Part shown: piece by piece, positions 8,318-18,066 of the stretch
Numbering within the stretch: position 1 is the first letter of the stretch
Layout of the letters: each line of letters begins with the position of its first letter
Origin: Cohnella terricola
GTDB taxonomy: Bacteria; Bacillota; Bacilli; Paenibacillales; Paenibacillaceae
Length of the DNA: 64,000 nt
Direction of reading: 5' to 3'
NCBI RefSeq assembly: GCF_007786475.1
Contig: NZ_VNJJ01000010.1
Coordinates: 62,001-126,000, forward strand
The notes under the pieces: model-generated
Database searches by the model: none
Told to the model about the DNA's origin: nothing
Seen by the model: only the letters and a program-made list of their open reading frames with translations
Program-made: the position numbers and the translations under genes

Positions 8318-11300
8318 ATGAGAACAGTGCTTGGAGATATCGATGATCGATTAAAGCCGATTCAGCCTAAATATTTTATTGCAAAACCGAACGGGGAAAT
8401 CGTGTCCAAAATAAGCGAAGCTTATGACGATCGGCGTGTTGCATCGCTTACGTCACTGAACACGCTGAGTTTTAAGATTCCTTTCCATATGGAAGAAAAC
8501 AATCGTTTAGTTAGAAATCGCAATACCGATCTGATTAGGGAAAGGTATCGCATTAAGGTTGAGCTTGGGCATAAGGTCGAATGGTACATCGTCATGAAAA
8601 TCACGGACGTTATGGGTGACAAAGGAGATTCCAAAGAAGTCGAATGTCTGTATTTGCCTCAGGAGCTTAACGATAAGCTGATTCGAGGGTACGCCGAGGA
8701 AGCGTTAAACGCGAGCGAGGTACTGACTGATATTCTAAGCCTTAACCGGAACTGGTCCGTCGGTTATATCGATGCCGATTTCCAGTTGACGCGAAGAGCC
8801 TTCGAATTCCCGGACAACACTCTGCTGGATGCGATTTACTCCGTCGCGGAAACCTACAATGCGATCATAGAGTGGCACACGGACACGAGAACCTTTGATT
8901 TAGTGAAGCCCGAACTGCACGGAATTAACCGACTGGGAACGTTCTCTTATCAAAGATACCTGAAATCCATAGATCAAGAGTCCAACGCGGAAGTGGTGGC
9001 CACAAGGCTAAGCGCGGCGGGTAATGACGGATTGGGGATTCAAAGATTAAATCCGACGGGCCAGAATTATATCGAGGATTACGGCTACTGGATTTATCCC
9101 TTCGAACGCGATGATCAACGAAACGTAATCCGAAGCAGCTATTACATGAGCGACGGCCTTTGCCATGCGTTGCTGGATTATAAAGCATTAATCGAAGGGA
9201 AAGAGAAGATATTCGGCGGACTGGTTTCCCGGACGAACGCGTTAAACAAAAGTCTGGCTGTGAAAAAAGACGAGCTGGTTGAATTAAAAACCGAGCTTGC
9301 CGCCATTAACGAATTAAGGCTGACTCAGCAATTCAACGGTTTGATGTTTTATGAGGTATTCCAATTTACGGGCGTAACCCGGCAGTTTACTTATCCGACT
9401 AAGCTGAATAACAAATATGCCGTCCTGGTCAGGGTAAATGATGCCGTAGGGAAAACGCTTGTCGTAAACGGAATCGTCTGCAACATAGGAAACAATGGCT
9501 GGAGCCTATCCAGGAAAATAGATGCCGGGAATTCTCCTTCACCAATAACAATTTCCTTATCGGGTACGGGAAATACGGAAGTCTTCGTTCAAATCGTAAG
9601 TATCAGCAATATGGAGTTTGCTAAGGACAATAACGAGGATGAAATTATCGGAAGGTACAGCGACTATCGCAAAAGGGATGAAATCGCCGCTAAAGAAGCC
9701 GAGATCGCATCAGTAAAAGCGGAATTAGCCTCGGTGCATGAAGAAATAGACGAGATTACAAGTGTGCTTTCGACATCCAATCATTTCACTCCCGATCAAC
9801 TCGAAGAACTGGACGCTTATATTCTCGTTCACCATTTTAGCGACGACAAATATATCGAGGAGTCCGATTTGTATGAAGCCGCCAAAGAAAAATTTAAGGA
9901 GATTCAAACTCCTCAATTGTCCGTTGGCATTGACATCGTTAACTTTATGAGCTGTTTGGAAGAACAGAGAAGTTGGCATCAGTTATATTTGGGCGACAAA
10001 ATCGTGATTAAGTATGAGAGATTCGATCTTAAAGTAGAAGCCAAAATCATCGAGATGGATTTCGATTACGCCAATAACAAGATCAAGTTAACGATCGCCC
10101 ACTTCAAGGATCTGACGACTCGTAGAGAACAACTGGAAAAGTTCATTTATGACAGCAAAAATACGACAAGCATCGTGGATCTGAACAAATCCAAATGGGG
10201 TCAAGCCGTTGTCGATACGAGCGAGTTCGGTCAACTGTTCGAACATTTCTGGGACAAGGTGACGAATCAGATTAATATGACCGTTAATCAGACGGTTCAA
10301 ATCGGCGAGAACGGCATTACGATTACGGATGACAATGACCCGCTGAGATTCCTGAGATTGACGAACGGTCAGATCGGACTGACGAGATCCGGAGGATTGC
10401 GATATGAGACGGCTTTGACGGCGGACGGATTAATCGCGGAAATGGTGCTGGGCAAGCTCATTCTTGGACAGCGAGTCACGATCGGAGATCCCGACGGGAT
10501 ATGGATGACCGAAGGACCGCGAACGACGATTACGGACCGTTGCGGCCGGATGGCGATGAAGTTAGGGTTGTACGAGACATCGCCCCATGATCTGTATGGA
10601 ATGATCATTAATCGTTATGATTCCGACACCTTATGCAGTCCGACGGTTATGAACCGAATCATCGTCAATAGCGAAGACGGCTTTAAGATTCAACGGAAGA
10701 AAATATCGACTTTTGACGATGTGTTCTACACATCTCTAGACGGCGACCTCTATATGAAGGGGAACTTTCAAGCAGGCGAGGACGAACAAATATTTAAGGT
10801 GACTCATACGGGACTGCAGCTTGGAGGTTCCGATTGGGCTACGGCTCCTTTCCACGCCGATATGTACGGGAACGTCTGGATGAACAAGTTGTTTGCCGAT
10901 TCCGCCGATATCAAAAATTCGATATTCAAGGACGGTCATATCGAAGGATCGACGATCACGCTTCGCAATGGGGGAGGGGTGATGAAGCTCGATCCTATGC
11001 TCGGGTTATGGGCGGGAAGCGAAGACTTCGCGAGCAGTCCCGCGAGTATAGGCATGGACGGTACGGCTACGTTCAGAAAACTCATCGTAAAGGATAAGGA
11101 CAATAAGCTTCTTATCGATGGGGAAAATCGCTATATCGACGTTGGCGGATTCGATCTGGTCGGAGCGGGGGCCATCTATGCCGAGCTGATCAGCGCGAAA
11201 ATGGTGACCGCAGACTCGGGATTCATTAGCGATCTAACGGCAGGCAGATTGTCTACGCTTACGAATGAAGCCAAAAATGGTTGGTTCGATTATCTCACGA

Positions 11301-11881
11301 TCGAAGGGAACTCGATGAAATGGATCACCGGCCAAGTAGATGGAGAAGGTACGGACAAAGATCTTCCAGATGGAAGAGCTTTGTATTGGAAAGACTCTTC
11401 GCAACAAGGGCAGATGACAACTGAAAAAACCCCTTGGCGGGTCAAGGGATTTGACTTAAAGAAAAAGGTAAAACTCTTAATCGACTTTAAGGAACACGGC
11501 GATGATGCCTATCCACGCTCTGCATGGGGATTGGGAGACGGCATGGTCAAAGACGACTCGGTAAAAGATAATATCGACAATCATAAATCCGCAAGGGGAT
11601 TTATTGAAAAACCGGCAGGGTCTTTCGACTTTATCTACTATGCCAAGAACAATGCCAAGGAAAGAAGCTTAAGGCTCAAGGACAACGGGGTGTACCTGAA
11701 TTCTCAAGATGATTCGTTTAACGTGAATGCCAAGAATTATAAGTTTGATGTTACTAGCGGCGGCGATTTGAAGATTACGCATGCTAACGGATGCGAAATA
11801 GAATTCGCTTCAGATGGAAGTTTGAAGCTGAAGTCTTCCGTTGGCATGAACTTCAACGCGCCTTCTTATCATTTTGCTTAG
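8318..11881 (+). CDS. Tail-associated hub protein (Tal / prophage endopeptidase tail family)
   Basis: At 1187 residues, directly after the Dit-like genes, this is the tail-tip hub and stalk. The N-terminal ~380 residues have the gp27/Tal hub pattern (PKYFIAKPNGEIVSKIS, then LLDAIYSVAETYNAIIEW). Short coiled coils flank residues ~310 and ~470. From about residue 650 the chain becomes repetitive, glycine- and aspartate-rich beta structure (GENGITITDDNDPLRFLRL), and the last ~45 residues (GGDLKITHANG, SDGSLKLKSSVGM) resemble the triangular beta-helix of gp5/VgrG spikes. A catalytic peptidase motif could not be identified. AAGGAGG lies only 2 bases before ATG 8318, so GTG 8327 may be the real start. 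Confidence 0.82.
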   Translation: MRTVLGDIDDRLKPIQPKYFIAKPNGEIVSKISEAYDDRRVASLTSLNTLSFKIPFHMEENNRLVRNRNTDLIRERYRIKVELGHKVEWYIVMKITDVMGDKGDSKEVECLYLPQELNDKLIRGYAEEALNASEVLTDILSLNRNWSVGYIDADFQLTRRAFEFPDNTLLDAIYSVAETYNAIIEWHTDTRTFDLVKPELHGINRLGTFSYQRYLKSIDQESNAEVVATRLSAAGNDGLGIQRLNPTGQNYIEDYGYWIYPFERDDQRNVIRSSYYMSDGLCHALLDYKALIEGKEKIFGGLVSRTNALNKSLAVKKDELVELKTELAAINELRLTQQFNGLMFYEVFQFTGVTRQFTYPTKLNNKYAVLVRVNDAVGKTLVVNGIVCNIGNNGWSLSRKIDAGNSPSPITISLSGTGNTEVFVQIVSISNMEFAKDNNEDEIIGRYSDYRKRDEIAAKEAEIASVKAELASVHEEIDEITSVLSTSNHFTPDQLEELDAYILVHHFSDDKYIEESDLYEAAKEKFKEIQTPQLSVGIDIVNFMSCLEEQRSWHQLYLGDKIVIKYERFDLKVEAKIIEMDFDYANNKIKLTIAHFKDLTTRREQLEKFIYDSKNTTSIVDLNKSKWGQAVVDTSEFGQLFEHFWDKVTNQINMTVNQTVQIGENGITITDDNDPLRFLRLTNGQIGLTRSGGLRYETALTADGLIAEMVLGKLILGQRVTIGDPDGIWMTEGPRTTITDRCGRMAMKLGLYETSPHDLYGMIINRYDSDTLCSPTVMNRIIVNSEDGFKIQRKKISTFDDVFYTSLDGDLYMKGNFQAGEDEQIFKVTHTGLQLGGSDWATAPFHADMYGNVWMNKLFADSADIKNSIFKDGHIEGSTITLRNGGGVMKLDPMLGLWAGSEDFASSPASIGMDGTATFRKLIVKDKDNKLLIDGENRYIDVGGFDLVGAGAIYAELISAKMVTADSGFISDLTAGRLSTLTNEAKNGWFDYLTIEGNSMKWITGQVDGEGTDKDLPDGRALYWKDSSQQGQMTTEKTPWRVKGFDLKKKVKLLIDFKEHGDDAYPRSAWGLGDGMVKDDSVKDNIDNHKSARGFIEKPAGSFDFIYYAKNNAKERSLRLKDNGVYLNSQDDSFNVNAKNYKFDVTSGGDLKITHANGCEIEFASDGSLKLKSSVGMNFNAPSYHFA

Positions 11882-11897
11882 AAAGGAGCGATAAATC

Positions 11898-12335
11898 ATG
11901 GCAGGAGTAGCTATAGATGGGTCACAGATAACTCCGACGATTAAACCTGGGCACGTTATCTATGAAATTTACGCGAACTACGGTATTTTCGGATGGCAAT
12001 ATGCCGGAGATGGCAGTACCGGAGCAAGAATTACAGGAGTCGTTTCTGCGCCAACATCGAAGATGAAATTGTCAGGGAGTAATGTTGCTAAAGTAGGAGA
12101 TGAAACAATAGAACAATGGGAGGCTTACCCTCCGATACCGCCTAGTAATGACTCTGTGCAATATTTTCCACGTGGCCGAACGTTTGATACGGGGAAAGGA
12201 AAAATTATTTCCGGCAGCGCAAAGGGCACCCTTGAAGGAAAACCAATCGCTCTTATAGGTTCGGTAGTAAAGACATGTTTAGATACCGAGACCACAATTG
12301 CTTCGGGGAACGATAAGGAAAGCTTTGCGACGTAG
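11898..12335 (+). CDS. PAAR-like spike-tip protein
   Basis: This 145-residue protein has a PAAR-like layout in its C-terminal two thirds: SGSNVAKVGDETIEQW, then ISGSAKGTLEGKPIALIGS, then VVKTCLDTETTIASG. PAAR proteins form a small cone that sharpens the tip of phage and type VI secretion spikes, usually with a metal held by Cys/His. Only one cysteine and no histidine cluster is obvious in the repeat region here, so metal binding is doubtful. It begins 16 bases after the hub gene whose product ends in a beta-helix, which is exactly the partner a PAAR tip would cap. The first ~45 residues are not recognised. Ribosome site AAAGGAGCGAT. Confidence 0.6.
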   Translation: MAGVAIDGSQITPTIKPGHVIYEIYANYGIFGWQYAGDGSTGARITGVVSAPTSKMKLSGSNVAKVGDETIEQWEAYPPIPPSNDSVQYFPRGRTFDTGKGKIISGSAKGTLEGKPIALIGSVVKTCLDTETTIASGNDKESFAT

Positions 12336-12368
12336 CAACAAACTTTTTTACCGGAAGGAGGTGACAAA

Positions 12369-13535
12369 TTGCCAAACTTACAAACAAACCTGGAATATAA
12401 AGATCCGAATATCGTCATCTGGAGAAGCGGCAGACCGGAAGATCCTTATAAACCAAGGATGGATTCTCTGCCCGTGATCAACGGAATCATAACGCTTCTG
12501 GAGATACCGTCCGAAATCCATAAGGTTCGGATATCGGGATTCACGGAAGTCGTTTATGAAACCTATAAAAAGAAATCCGATCTGGCGCCGGACGAATTTC
12601 TTGTCGATTATGCAACGGGCATCGTTCAATTTCACCCGGATCAAGAAGCGAAAACCCATCTATGCATCTATCAAGGAAAAGGGAAGATTCTAACTTCGGC
12701 CACAAGAATATATACGATGGCCAGGAATAATCCCGACGTCGTGAAGACGGTGCAAGACTTTGTTGATGAAACTAAGGATTATTTAAGCAAGCTTGATCGG
12801 AAGTTAATCGACATCAACGATGCGCTCGAGAAGTCTCGTGAAGCAACGGATAAAGCCACGATCGCAGCCGATAATGCGATTGTCGCGACCCATAATGCCG
12901 AGCTTGCCACTCAAGCCGCATATGATGCAGCAGACAGCGCGATCGTCATTCGTAAAGATTCGGTTGATCAATACGATGATTTAAATATTGTCTATCCGGA
13001 CCCTCAGAACGGTTGGACGGTAACGATTAATACGACCGGCGATGTCTATCGTTTCGACGGGAAATCAGGGCAATGGGAGCATGTCGGCAATGTTTTCGGA
13101 GCGGCGATCCCGTTCGTGTCCGAAATAACGGATGGGTTGCTCAAAAAAGAAGACTACCGAAAATTCGTCGTTCGGAGCATCATTTTTCAATTTCCGAAAA
13201 TGCTGGCACAAGGCGTGCAATCCGCATTAATGCAGTTTCCTCTTGATGGGGAAATCGTAAAAGCCTATGCGTTTTGTTCCGAAGGGGGATCTGCGCATCC
13301 TTTGGAGGTTGCCATCGAAAAAATATCGTCTGCCGACTATGATTCGGGCGGCGTTTGGCAAAATATTTTATCTACGAATATCGCAATTAATCCTAATTCA
13401 ACCAAAGGAACAACTCCCGTTATCCAAACAACCGATGTGACGGCAGGAGACTATTTTAGGATCAATGCTTTGCGTCTAGACAACAATATCAAAGGCGTTA
13501 CGATTCAAATCGATGTAAATACAAAAAATAAATAA
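12369..13535 (+). CDS. Baseplate/tail fibre protein with coiled-coil neck
   Basis: A 388-residue structural protein in three parts. Residues 1-120 are a beta-rich domain that probably attaches to the baseplate (VINGIITLLEIPSEIHKVRI). Residues ~125-200 are an alanine-rich helical segment with an AT..AADNA repeat, predicted to make a trimeric coiled coil. A short YDDL...YPDPQNGWTV segment (about 200-230) is shared by many phage fibre proteins, and the last ~130 residues are a beta sandwich. This resembles upper baseplate or fibre proteins of Gram-positive siphophages. TTG is used as start, with GGAAGGAGGTGA just upstream. The exact role is inferred from position and shape. Confidence 0.65.
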   Translation: MPNLQTNLEYKDPNIVIWRSGRPEDPYKPRMDSLPVINGIITLLEIPSEIHKVRISGFTEVVYETYKKKSDLAPDEFLVDYATGIVQFHPDQEAKTHLCIYQGKGKILTSATRIYTMARNNPDVVKTVQDFVDETKDYLSKLDRKLIDINDALEKSREATDKATIAADNAIVATHNAELATQAAYDAADSAIVIRKDSVDQYDDLNIVYPDPQNGWTVTINTTGDVYRFDGKSGQWEHVGNVFGAAIPFVSEITDGLLKKEDYRKFVVRSIIFQFPKMLAQGVQSALMQFPLDGEIVKAYAFCSEGGSAHPLEVAIEKISSADYDSGGVWQNILSTNIAINPNSTKGTTPVIQTTDVTAGDYFRINALRLDNNIKGVTIQIDVNTKNK

Positions 13536-13562
13536 TCTGATTATATAATTGGAGGAATTCAA

Positions 13563-14036
13563 ATGGCACAACCAGTCGTAAGTTGGTGGAATTCGAGTAA
13601 TACTTCCCAAATCACGCAATGGCAGGTCGGTACGGTGGACGCAGGTAGTATCAGCCCGGATACGACATTCTTAGTTTGGAATAACAGGGGCGGAAACACG
13701 GATTTGTCCGACATGCAATCCGTAACGATTACGACAAAGGCGCCGGATGGCTCCGATGGCGGTCCCAATTTTGAGCTCATCACAAATAAGTGGATCGAGG
13801 TTCGGGTGGATTCGATGGGCGAGATAGGTTGGACGCCTATCGGAGGGACGGCGACCAAAGCGATGAAAGCTGGCGGATCCGCGCCTGCTTCTACAATTAA
13901 AGGCGCGATCAATGATGGAACAACCGCGAATTCGATCGTGAATTTTGCCCAATTTACTGCCCATGCGCATCCTCATGCTACGGCTACCGCAGGAAACGTC
14001 GATTTCCTGATGCGGGTTTCTTACACTTATGTTTGA
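13563..14036 (+). CDS. Small beta-rich tail/baseplate protein
   Basis: I do not recognise a named domain in this 157-residue protein. It is rich in Trp, Gly, Thr and Ser, almost certainly all beta structure, starts WWNSSNTSQITQW and ends in an HAHPHATATAGN stretch with several histidines, reminiscent of the metal-binding ends of trimeric fibres. It is the last gene of the core tail operon: a strong terminator follows within 25 bases. A role as a receptor-binding or fibre-tip subunit is plausible but not demonstrated. The start is backed by TTGGAGG 7 bases upstream. Confidence 0.6.
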   Translation: MAQPVVSWWNSSNTSQITQWQVGTVDAGSISPDTTFLVWNNRGGNTDLSDMQSVTITTKAPDGSDGGPNFELITNKWIEVRVDSMGEIGWTPIGGTATKAMKAGGSAPASTIKGAINDGTTANSIVNFAQFTAHAHPHATATAGNVDFLMRVSYTYV

Positions 14037-14060
14037 TGCAAAATAAAAATCGATTTGTTT

Positions 14061-14092
14061 GGCGGATGCTGCTAGCGGCATCCGCCTTTTTT
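14061..14092 (+). terminator. Rho-independent terminator closing core tail operon
   Basis: A perfect 9-bp stem (GGCGGATGC with GCATCCGCC), 8-base loop and a run of six T. It separates the core tail genes from the AT-rich adhesin cassette that follows. Confidence 0.9.
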
Positions 14093-14126
14093 ATCTTTCA
14101 ATACAATGAGAGGGGATCAGTATCAA

Positions 14127-14744
14127 TTGAATAATTTAGTATTGGAAAGCCCCGTTTCTAAACAAAGTTTTATTTGGGTCGCATCTTACGCAGACGGCAC
14201 TTTTCTTCCGGAGTTTTCGTATGACTCCCAATTAGAAAATAGCTTTTATGATATCGAAAAGGATAAGCTGATTCGTTTTGGACTGGTCGGATATGGCATA
14301 AACCTGTATTACGAAGTTCTTGGAGGAATATTCAAGATCGCGGGGCAAATGATCGAGGTCTCCTATAAAGACAATATCACTGGAAAAGAATATCCTCTTA
14401 CGGGACAACCGATGACGATGTACAAAGATATTATTCAATATAAAAATGCCGAATCAACTTTTGACCCGCACAATCGGGGGATTACTACTACCGATTCGGT
14501 CATCACGCAATACAATTTCGGATACAAACAATCATTGGATATCGACGGCGTAAAGTTTCACTTTAAAGCAACTTGTTCTGTCCCATACGGTCGTCCGGTT
14601 TTCATAAATTTTCGTCTTGTTTCTGATCGCGATTTTAACAATAGCACATTGATTATTAGGAAAAACAGCTTGCAAACTTTCGAGTACGATGCTCCTTTAG
14701 CTGCGAATGTCGCTTCAGAACTCAATTGGCAGGTGAATGTATAA
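14127..14744 (+). CDS. Adhesin-cassette protein 1, unknown
   Basis: A 205-residue protein with no domain I can name. It is beta-rich with many aromatic residues (FIWVASYADGTFLPEFSYDS, LVGYGINLYYEVLGG) and no signal peptide, as expected of an intracellularly assembled virion protein. TTG 14127 is chosen because GAGAGGGGATC lies just upstream; an in-frame ATG at 14106 has no ribosome site of its own. The 13-mer CAATACAATGAGA before it occurs again before the fourth gene of this cassette. Its stop codon overlaps the next start (TAATG). It may be the attachment base for the adhesins that follow. Confidence 0.6.
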   Translation: MNNLVLESPVSKQSFIWVASYADGTFLPEFSYDSQLENSFYDIEKDKLIRFGLVGYGINLYYEVLGGIFKIAGQMIEVSYKDNITGKEYPLTGQPMTMYKDIIQYKNAESTFDPHNRGITTTDSVITQYNFGYKQSLDIDGVKFHFKATCSVPYGRPVFINFRLVSDRDFNNSTLIIRKNSLQTFEYDAPLAANVASELNWQVNV

Positions 14745-15769
14745 TGGCGGTGATTATTTCAAGCACGAAAAGTCTTGATTTCGATAAGGGCGTAAAAACG
14801 AATGTTGAGGTTGTAAATGGAAGATTGCAATTGTCGATTGTGGGGCAATTATTTGCTCCAGGAATTAATAACGTCATACCTCGAATGACTTCAAATATCA
14901 GTCCAAGCGGAATTGTAAATGCAAGTAACAAGGCAGTAGAGGCTTGGAAAGCATTTAATAGAACGAATGATTATGGGTGGCAGCCAGGGACCGGATATCC
15001 TCAATGGATCTCTTATGAATTTCCATCTGGAATATGCATAAATACTTATTCCATTCAAGCTTCATTTTTTTCAACTGAAAAACAATCTCCAAAAGATTGG
15101 GTTTTCGAAGGTAGTAATGATGGCATTGCGTGGAAACTACTTGATGAAAAAGTAAATCAAATTAATTGGACAGCTTCAGAAAAAAGGGTTTATAGTTTCG
15201 AGAATATTACGCCATTTAAGCTCTATAGACTAAATATTAAATCAAACAATGGAAGTAGTTTAGGTGTTATTATCGAAGAATTTGAAATGATGGAACCAGG
15301 CATAATGAATGCCTATGTTTCAAATGGATCTTACGAGTCAGAGATTATTGATTTAGATCAATTTTTTAGAAAGATTAGTACAGTTTCTATGATTTCAGGA
15401 ATTCCAGCAGGAACATCCGTAGATATATATACGTCTACATCAAACACTTATTCCAACTTTTCTCCATACTCCCTAGTTGATTCAAATGGAAATATTACAT
15501 CTCCACAGGGTAGATATATAAAAGTAAAAATCGTAATGGCAGGAAAACAACAAACATCCCCAAGAGTCTTAAACATGTTTGAGGCAGGGGAAGCCATACA
15601 GTTTATTCCTGATGATAAAAATATATTCAAACAAGGATTACAGATGAGGAACGAATACTCGATACAATTGGTTCAAGACCAATTGTGGGCTTTTGAAGGT
15701 GTGTTGTCCACCGCAAACATCAATAAATCCGATTATCAGAAAATAGGTGGGGTGATGCATAATGGCTAA
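14744..15769 (+). CDS. Receptor-binding protein with discoidin (F5/8C)-like domain
   Basis: This 341-residue protein has a discoidin/F5-8 type C-like domain at about residues 35-175: SPSGIVNAS, a QWISYEFPSG strand, then KDWVFEGSNDGIAW and YRLNIKSNNGSS. Such domains bind carbohydrates or lipids through loops on a beta sandwich. The remainder is beta-rich. The next gene encodes a second, clearly related discoidin domain, so one probably arose by duplication. ATG 14744 overlaps the preceding stop. The gene is strongly AT-rich with many isoleucine, asparagine and lysine codons, unlike the genes before 14000, which suggests acquisition by horizontal transfer. Confidence 0.72.
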   Translation: MAVIISSTKSLDFDKGVKTNVEVVNGRLQLSIVGQLFAPGINNVIPRMTSNISPSGIVNASNKAVEAWKAFNRTNDYGWQPGTGYPQWISYEFPSGICINTYSIQASFFSTEKQSPKDWVFEGSNDGIAWKLLDEKVNQINWTASEKRVYSFENITPFKLYRLNIKSNNGSSLGVIIEEFEMMEPGIMNAYVSNGSYESEIIDLDQFFRKISTVSMISGIPAGTSVDIYTSTSNTYSNFSPYSLVDSNGNITSPQGRYIKVKIVMAGKQQTSPRVLNMFEAGEAIQFIPDDKNIFKQGLQMRNEYSIQLVQDQLWAFEGVLSTANINKSDYQKIGGVMHNG

Positions 15770-18032
15770 TGGGAAGTTTGCTGGCGGAGACGGATCTAAC
15801 TTAAACCCTTTTTTAATTGAAGATGCTTTTGATTTAGATGCAATCCGAAAAAACACCTCTGCACACTATAAGTTAGTAAACAACATTAACATGGATGTAC
15901 CGCCTTTCAATATAGGAAATGGTTGGACAGCAATTACAACCTTTTCTGGCACACTTAATGGTCAAGGATATCATATCGACTATTTACTAATGAACTATAA
16001 CAATACTAGCAATACAGGTTTTATTGCAACAATAACAGGTGCTGGGGCATCAATAACGAATTTAGGATTTAAGCACTTCAATTATAACTTTACAGGTAGT
16101 TCTAGTTATAGTATAGGAATAATTTGTAACAGATTATTGGCTGGAGCAACAATCGATTCTTGTTATCTCCTTTACGGTAGTCTGATAACGGATAGAGCAT
16201 CTGGTGGTTTTGTATCAACTGCAACAGACTCAACAATCTCGAACTGTTATGCAATTATAGACATTGATGCAAGAGCTACTAACACCGCGTTAGTTGCTAG
16301 CACTTTATCTGGTACTGCTAAATTAATAAATTGCTTCGCGACTTCATATACAATAAAACATACAATTAACGGAGCAAGAGGCATTTGCTCCAACAAAGCT
16401 GCCACTTCCACCATTTCTAATTGTTATTACAACTCTGATATGGTTCCTAATTATGTGTTGGATGGAACAATCCCTCTTAATACAAGCCAATGTCAAACCC
16501 CTTCTTCTTTCGTAGGTTTTGAATCGGTTATCTGGCTGCTTGAACAAGGGAAATATCCGAGTCTTCAAGTAGAAAAGATCATAAAGTATCTGTTTTCAGA
16601 CGGAAATAAAATTATTACCTATAAAAATAATGCTTGGCAGATGGTTGGAACTTCGTTAAATAAATCTTTATTTGACCAACATGGAATGGATAATATCTAC
16701 TTATTTAATTCATCAATAACTAATCCTATTAATGAATTGAACGATCCAAAAGTTCATGTTTGGACGAGAAGTGATTATATAAATCGAAGAGTGGGTCTGA
16801 TCGGTGTTCCATATCCCCGATTAGTAATGCCATTGAAAGATCTAGATATAGTTGGGGCTATACAAAACCTTAATCTTGTAACTTTTGAAGAACCAACATA
16901 CTCTAATAATCTAATACCAAAAATGACATCAAATACCGCTCCAAGTGGTATTGTAAGTGCAAGTTCAATAACAAATACAAACTATGCGTGGTATGCATTC
17001 GATAGAACATTAACAGGTAATGGATGGGTTTCATCTGGTAGTTCAAATCAATGGATATCTTTTAATTTTCTATCACCAAAAATAATTAATAAATATACAT
17101 TAGTCGAAACTTATAGTGCAAGTGCTGCACCAAAGGACTGGACTTTCGAAGGGAGTAATGACGGTGCTAATTGGAGTGTTTTGGATACAAGAACAAATAT
17201 TATAGATTGGTCACTTGGCGCTAAACGGGAGTTTGTTTTTCCTAATAATATTTCTTATTCGCAATATAGAATATTTGCCAAGACGAATAATGGGAACATT
17301 AGCTATGTTAGCATTGGTGGAATTGAGATGATGTCACTGGTATCCCATCCAACAATTAGAGTTATTGCCAGCAAAGATCAAGGTGTAACATGGGAATCCC
17401 TTAAGTCTAATTCTTGGCAGCAAATAAATATTTCTAATCTACTTGATGTTAAAGCTAATGGAATGACGGCAACGGAATTTAATGCAATAACTCAGTCGCA
17501 GTGGGGGTTACTTAGTACCAACAAAATACGTTTAGCCTACTACTTGGAGCAAATTAATATTAACGATGTTGCAAGAATACTTTCCTTGTCTTCAGTAGAA
17601 GATGTTGCAACAGAAACGCCAATAGTTAATTCTCTAACTATATATTACGATGAACTCGACAAAAAATATTCTGGCTTGATGTTCATGGATACATCCCAGC
17701 AATACTATTCGACTTCAATTGGAGACATCATCAAGTATTTAGATTTCGGAACATTAATTGCTGGACAAAGTTCACTGGATGTCAAAATTATTTTAACGAA
17801 CACTTATCCATTTGATGTTAAAAACTTGCGCCTTTTCAGCGAACATAATATTAACGGATTGACTATTGAATTCAGCAAAACGAACGCTCCGTTTATCACA
17901 GAAAGTGAACTTTTATATCCCCAAACACTGGGTTTCGATCAGACAATTGAATTTCACATACGCTTAATGGTTGCTGATACCGCTAATAGCGGCGGAAATT
18001 TCGATATTCGTGTTGAATCAGATCCTGCATAA
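15762..18032 (+). CDS. Large adhesin: beta-helix plus discoidin-like domain
   Basis: The first ~240 of 756 residues look like a right-handed beta-helix or GLUG-type repeat region: it opens GGDGSNLNPFLIEDAFDLDAI, passes through HYKLVNNINM and has repeated SNCYAI/INCFAT/SNCYYN turns. Residues ~370-520 are a discoidin-like domain that closely parallels the preceding gene (APSGIVSAS, QWISFNF, KDWTFEGSNDGANW). The last ~200 residues are a beta sandwich of unknown type. The product is probably a virion receptor-binding protein acting on surface glycans. The start overlaps the upstream gene by 8 bases. Base composition is very AT-rich: 16081-16140 has 15 G+C in 60. Confidence 0.72.
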   Translation: MANGKFAGGDGSNLNPFLIEDAFDLDAIRKNTSAHYKLVNNINMDVPPFNIGNGWTAITTFSGTLNGQGYHIDYLLMNYNNTSNTGFIATITGAGASITNLGFKHFNYNFTGSSSYSIGIICNRLLAGATIDSCYLLYGSLITDRASGGFVSTATDSTISNCYAIIDIDARATNTALVASTLSGTAKLINCFATSYTIKHTINGARGICSNKAATSTISNCYYNSDMVPNYVLDGTIPLNTSQCQTPSSFVGFESVIWLLEQGKYPSLQVEKIIKYLFSDGNKIITYKNNAWQMVGTSLNKSLFDQHGMDNIYLFNSSITNPINELNDPKVHVWTRSDYINRRVGLIGVPYPRLVMPLKDLDIVGAIQNLNLVTFEEPTYSNNLIPKMTSNTAPSGIVSASSITNTNYAWYAFDRTLTGNGWVSSGSSNQWISFNFLSPKIINKYTLVETYSASAAPKDWTFEGSNDGANWSVLDTRTNIIDWSLGAKREFVFPNNISYSQYRIFAKTNNGNISYVSIGGIEMMSLVSHPTIRVIASKDQGVTWESLKSNSWQQINISNLLDVKANGMTATEFNAITQSQWGLLSTNKIRLAYYLEQININDVARILSLSSVEDVATETPIVNSLTIYYDELDKKYSGLMFMDTSQQYYSTSIGDIIKYLDFGTLIAGQSSLDVKIILTNTYPFDVKNLRLFSEHNINGLTIEFSKTNAPFITESELLYPQTLGFDQTIEFHIRLMVADTANSGGNFDIRVESDPA

Positions 18033-18066
18033 CTATCCAATACAATGAGATAGGTTGTGATTATTA

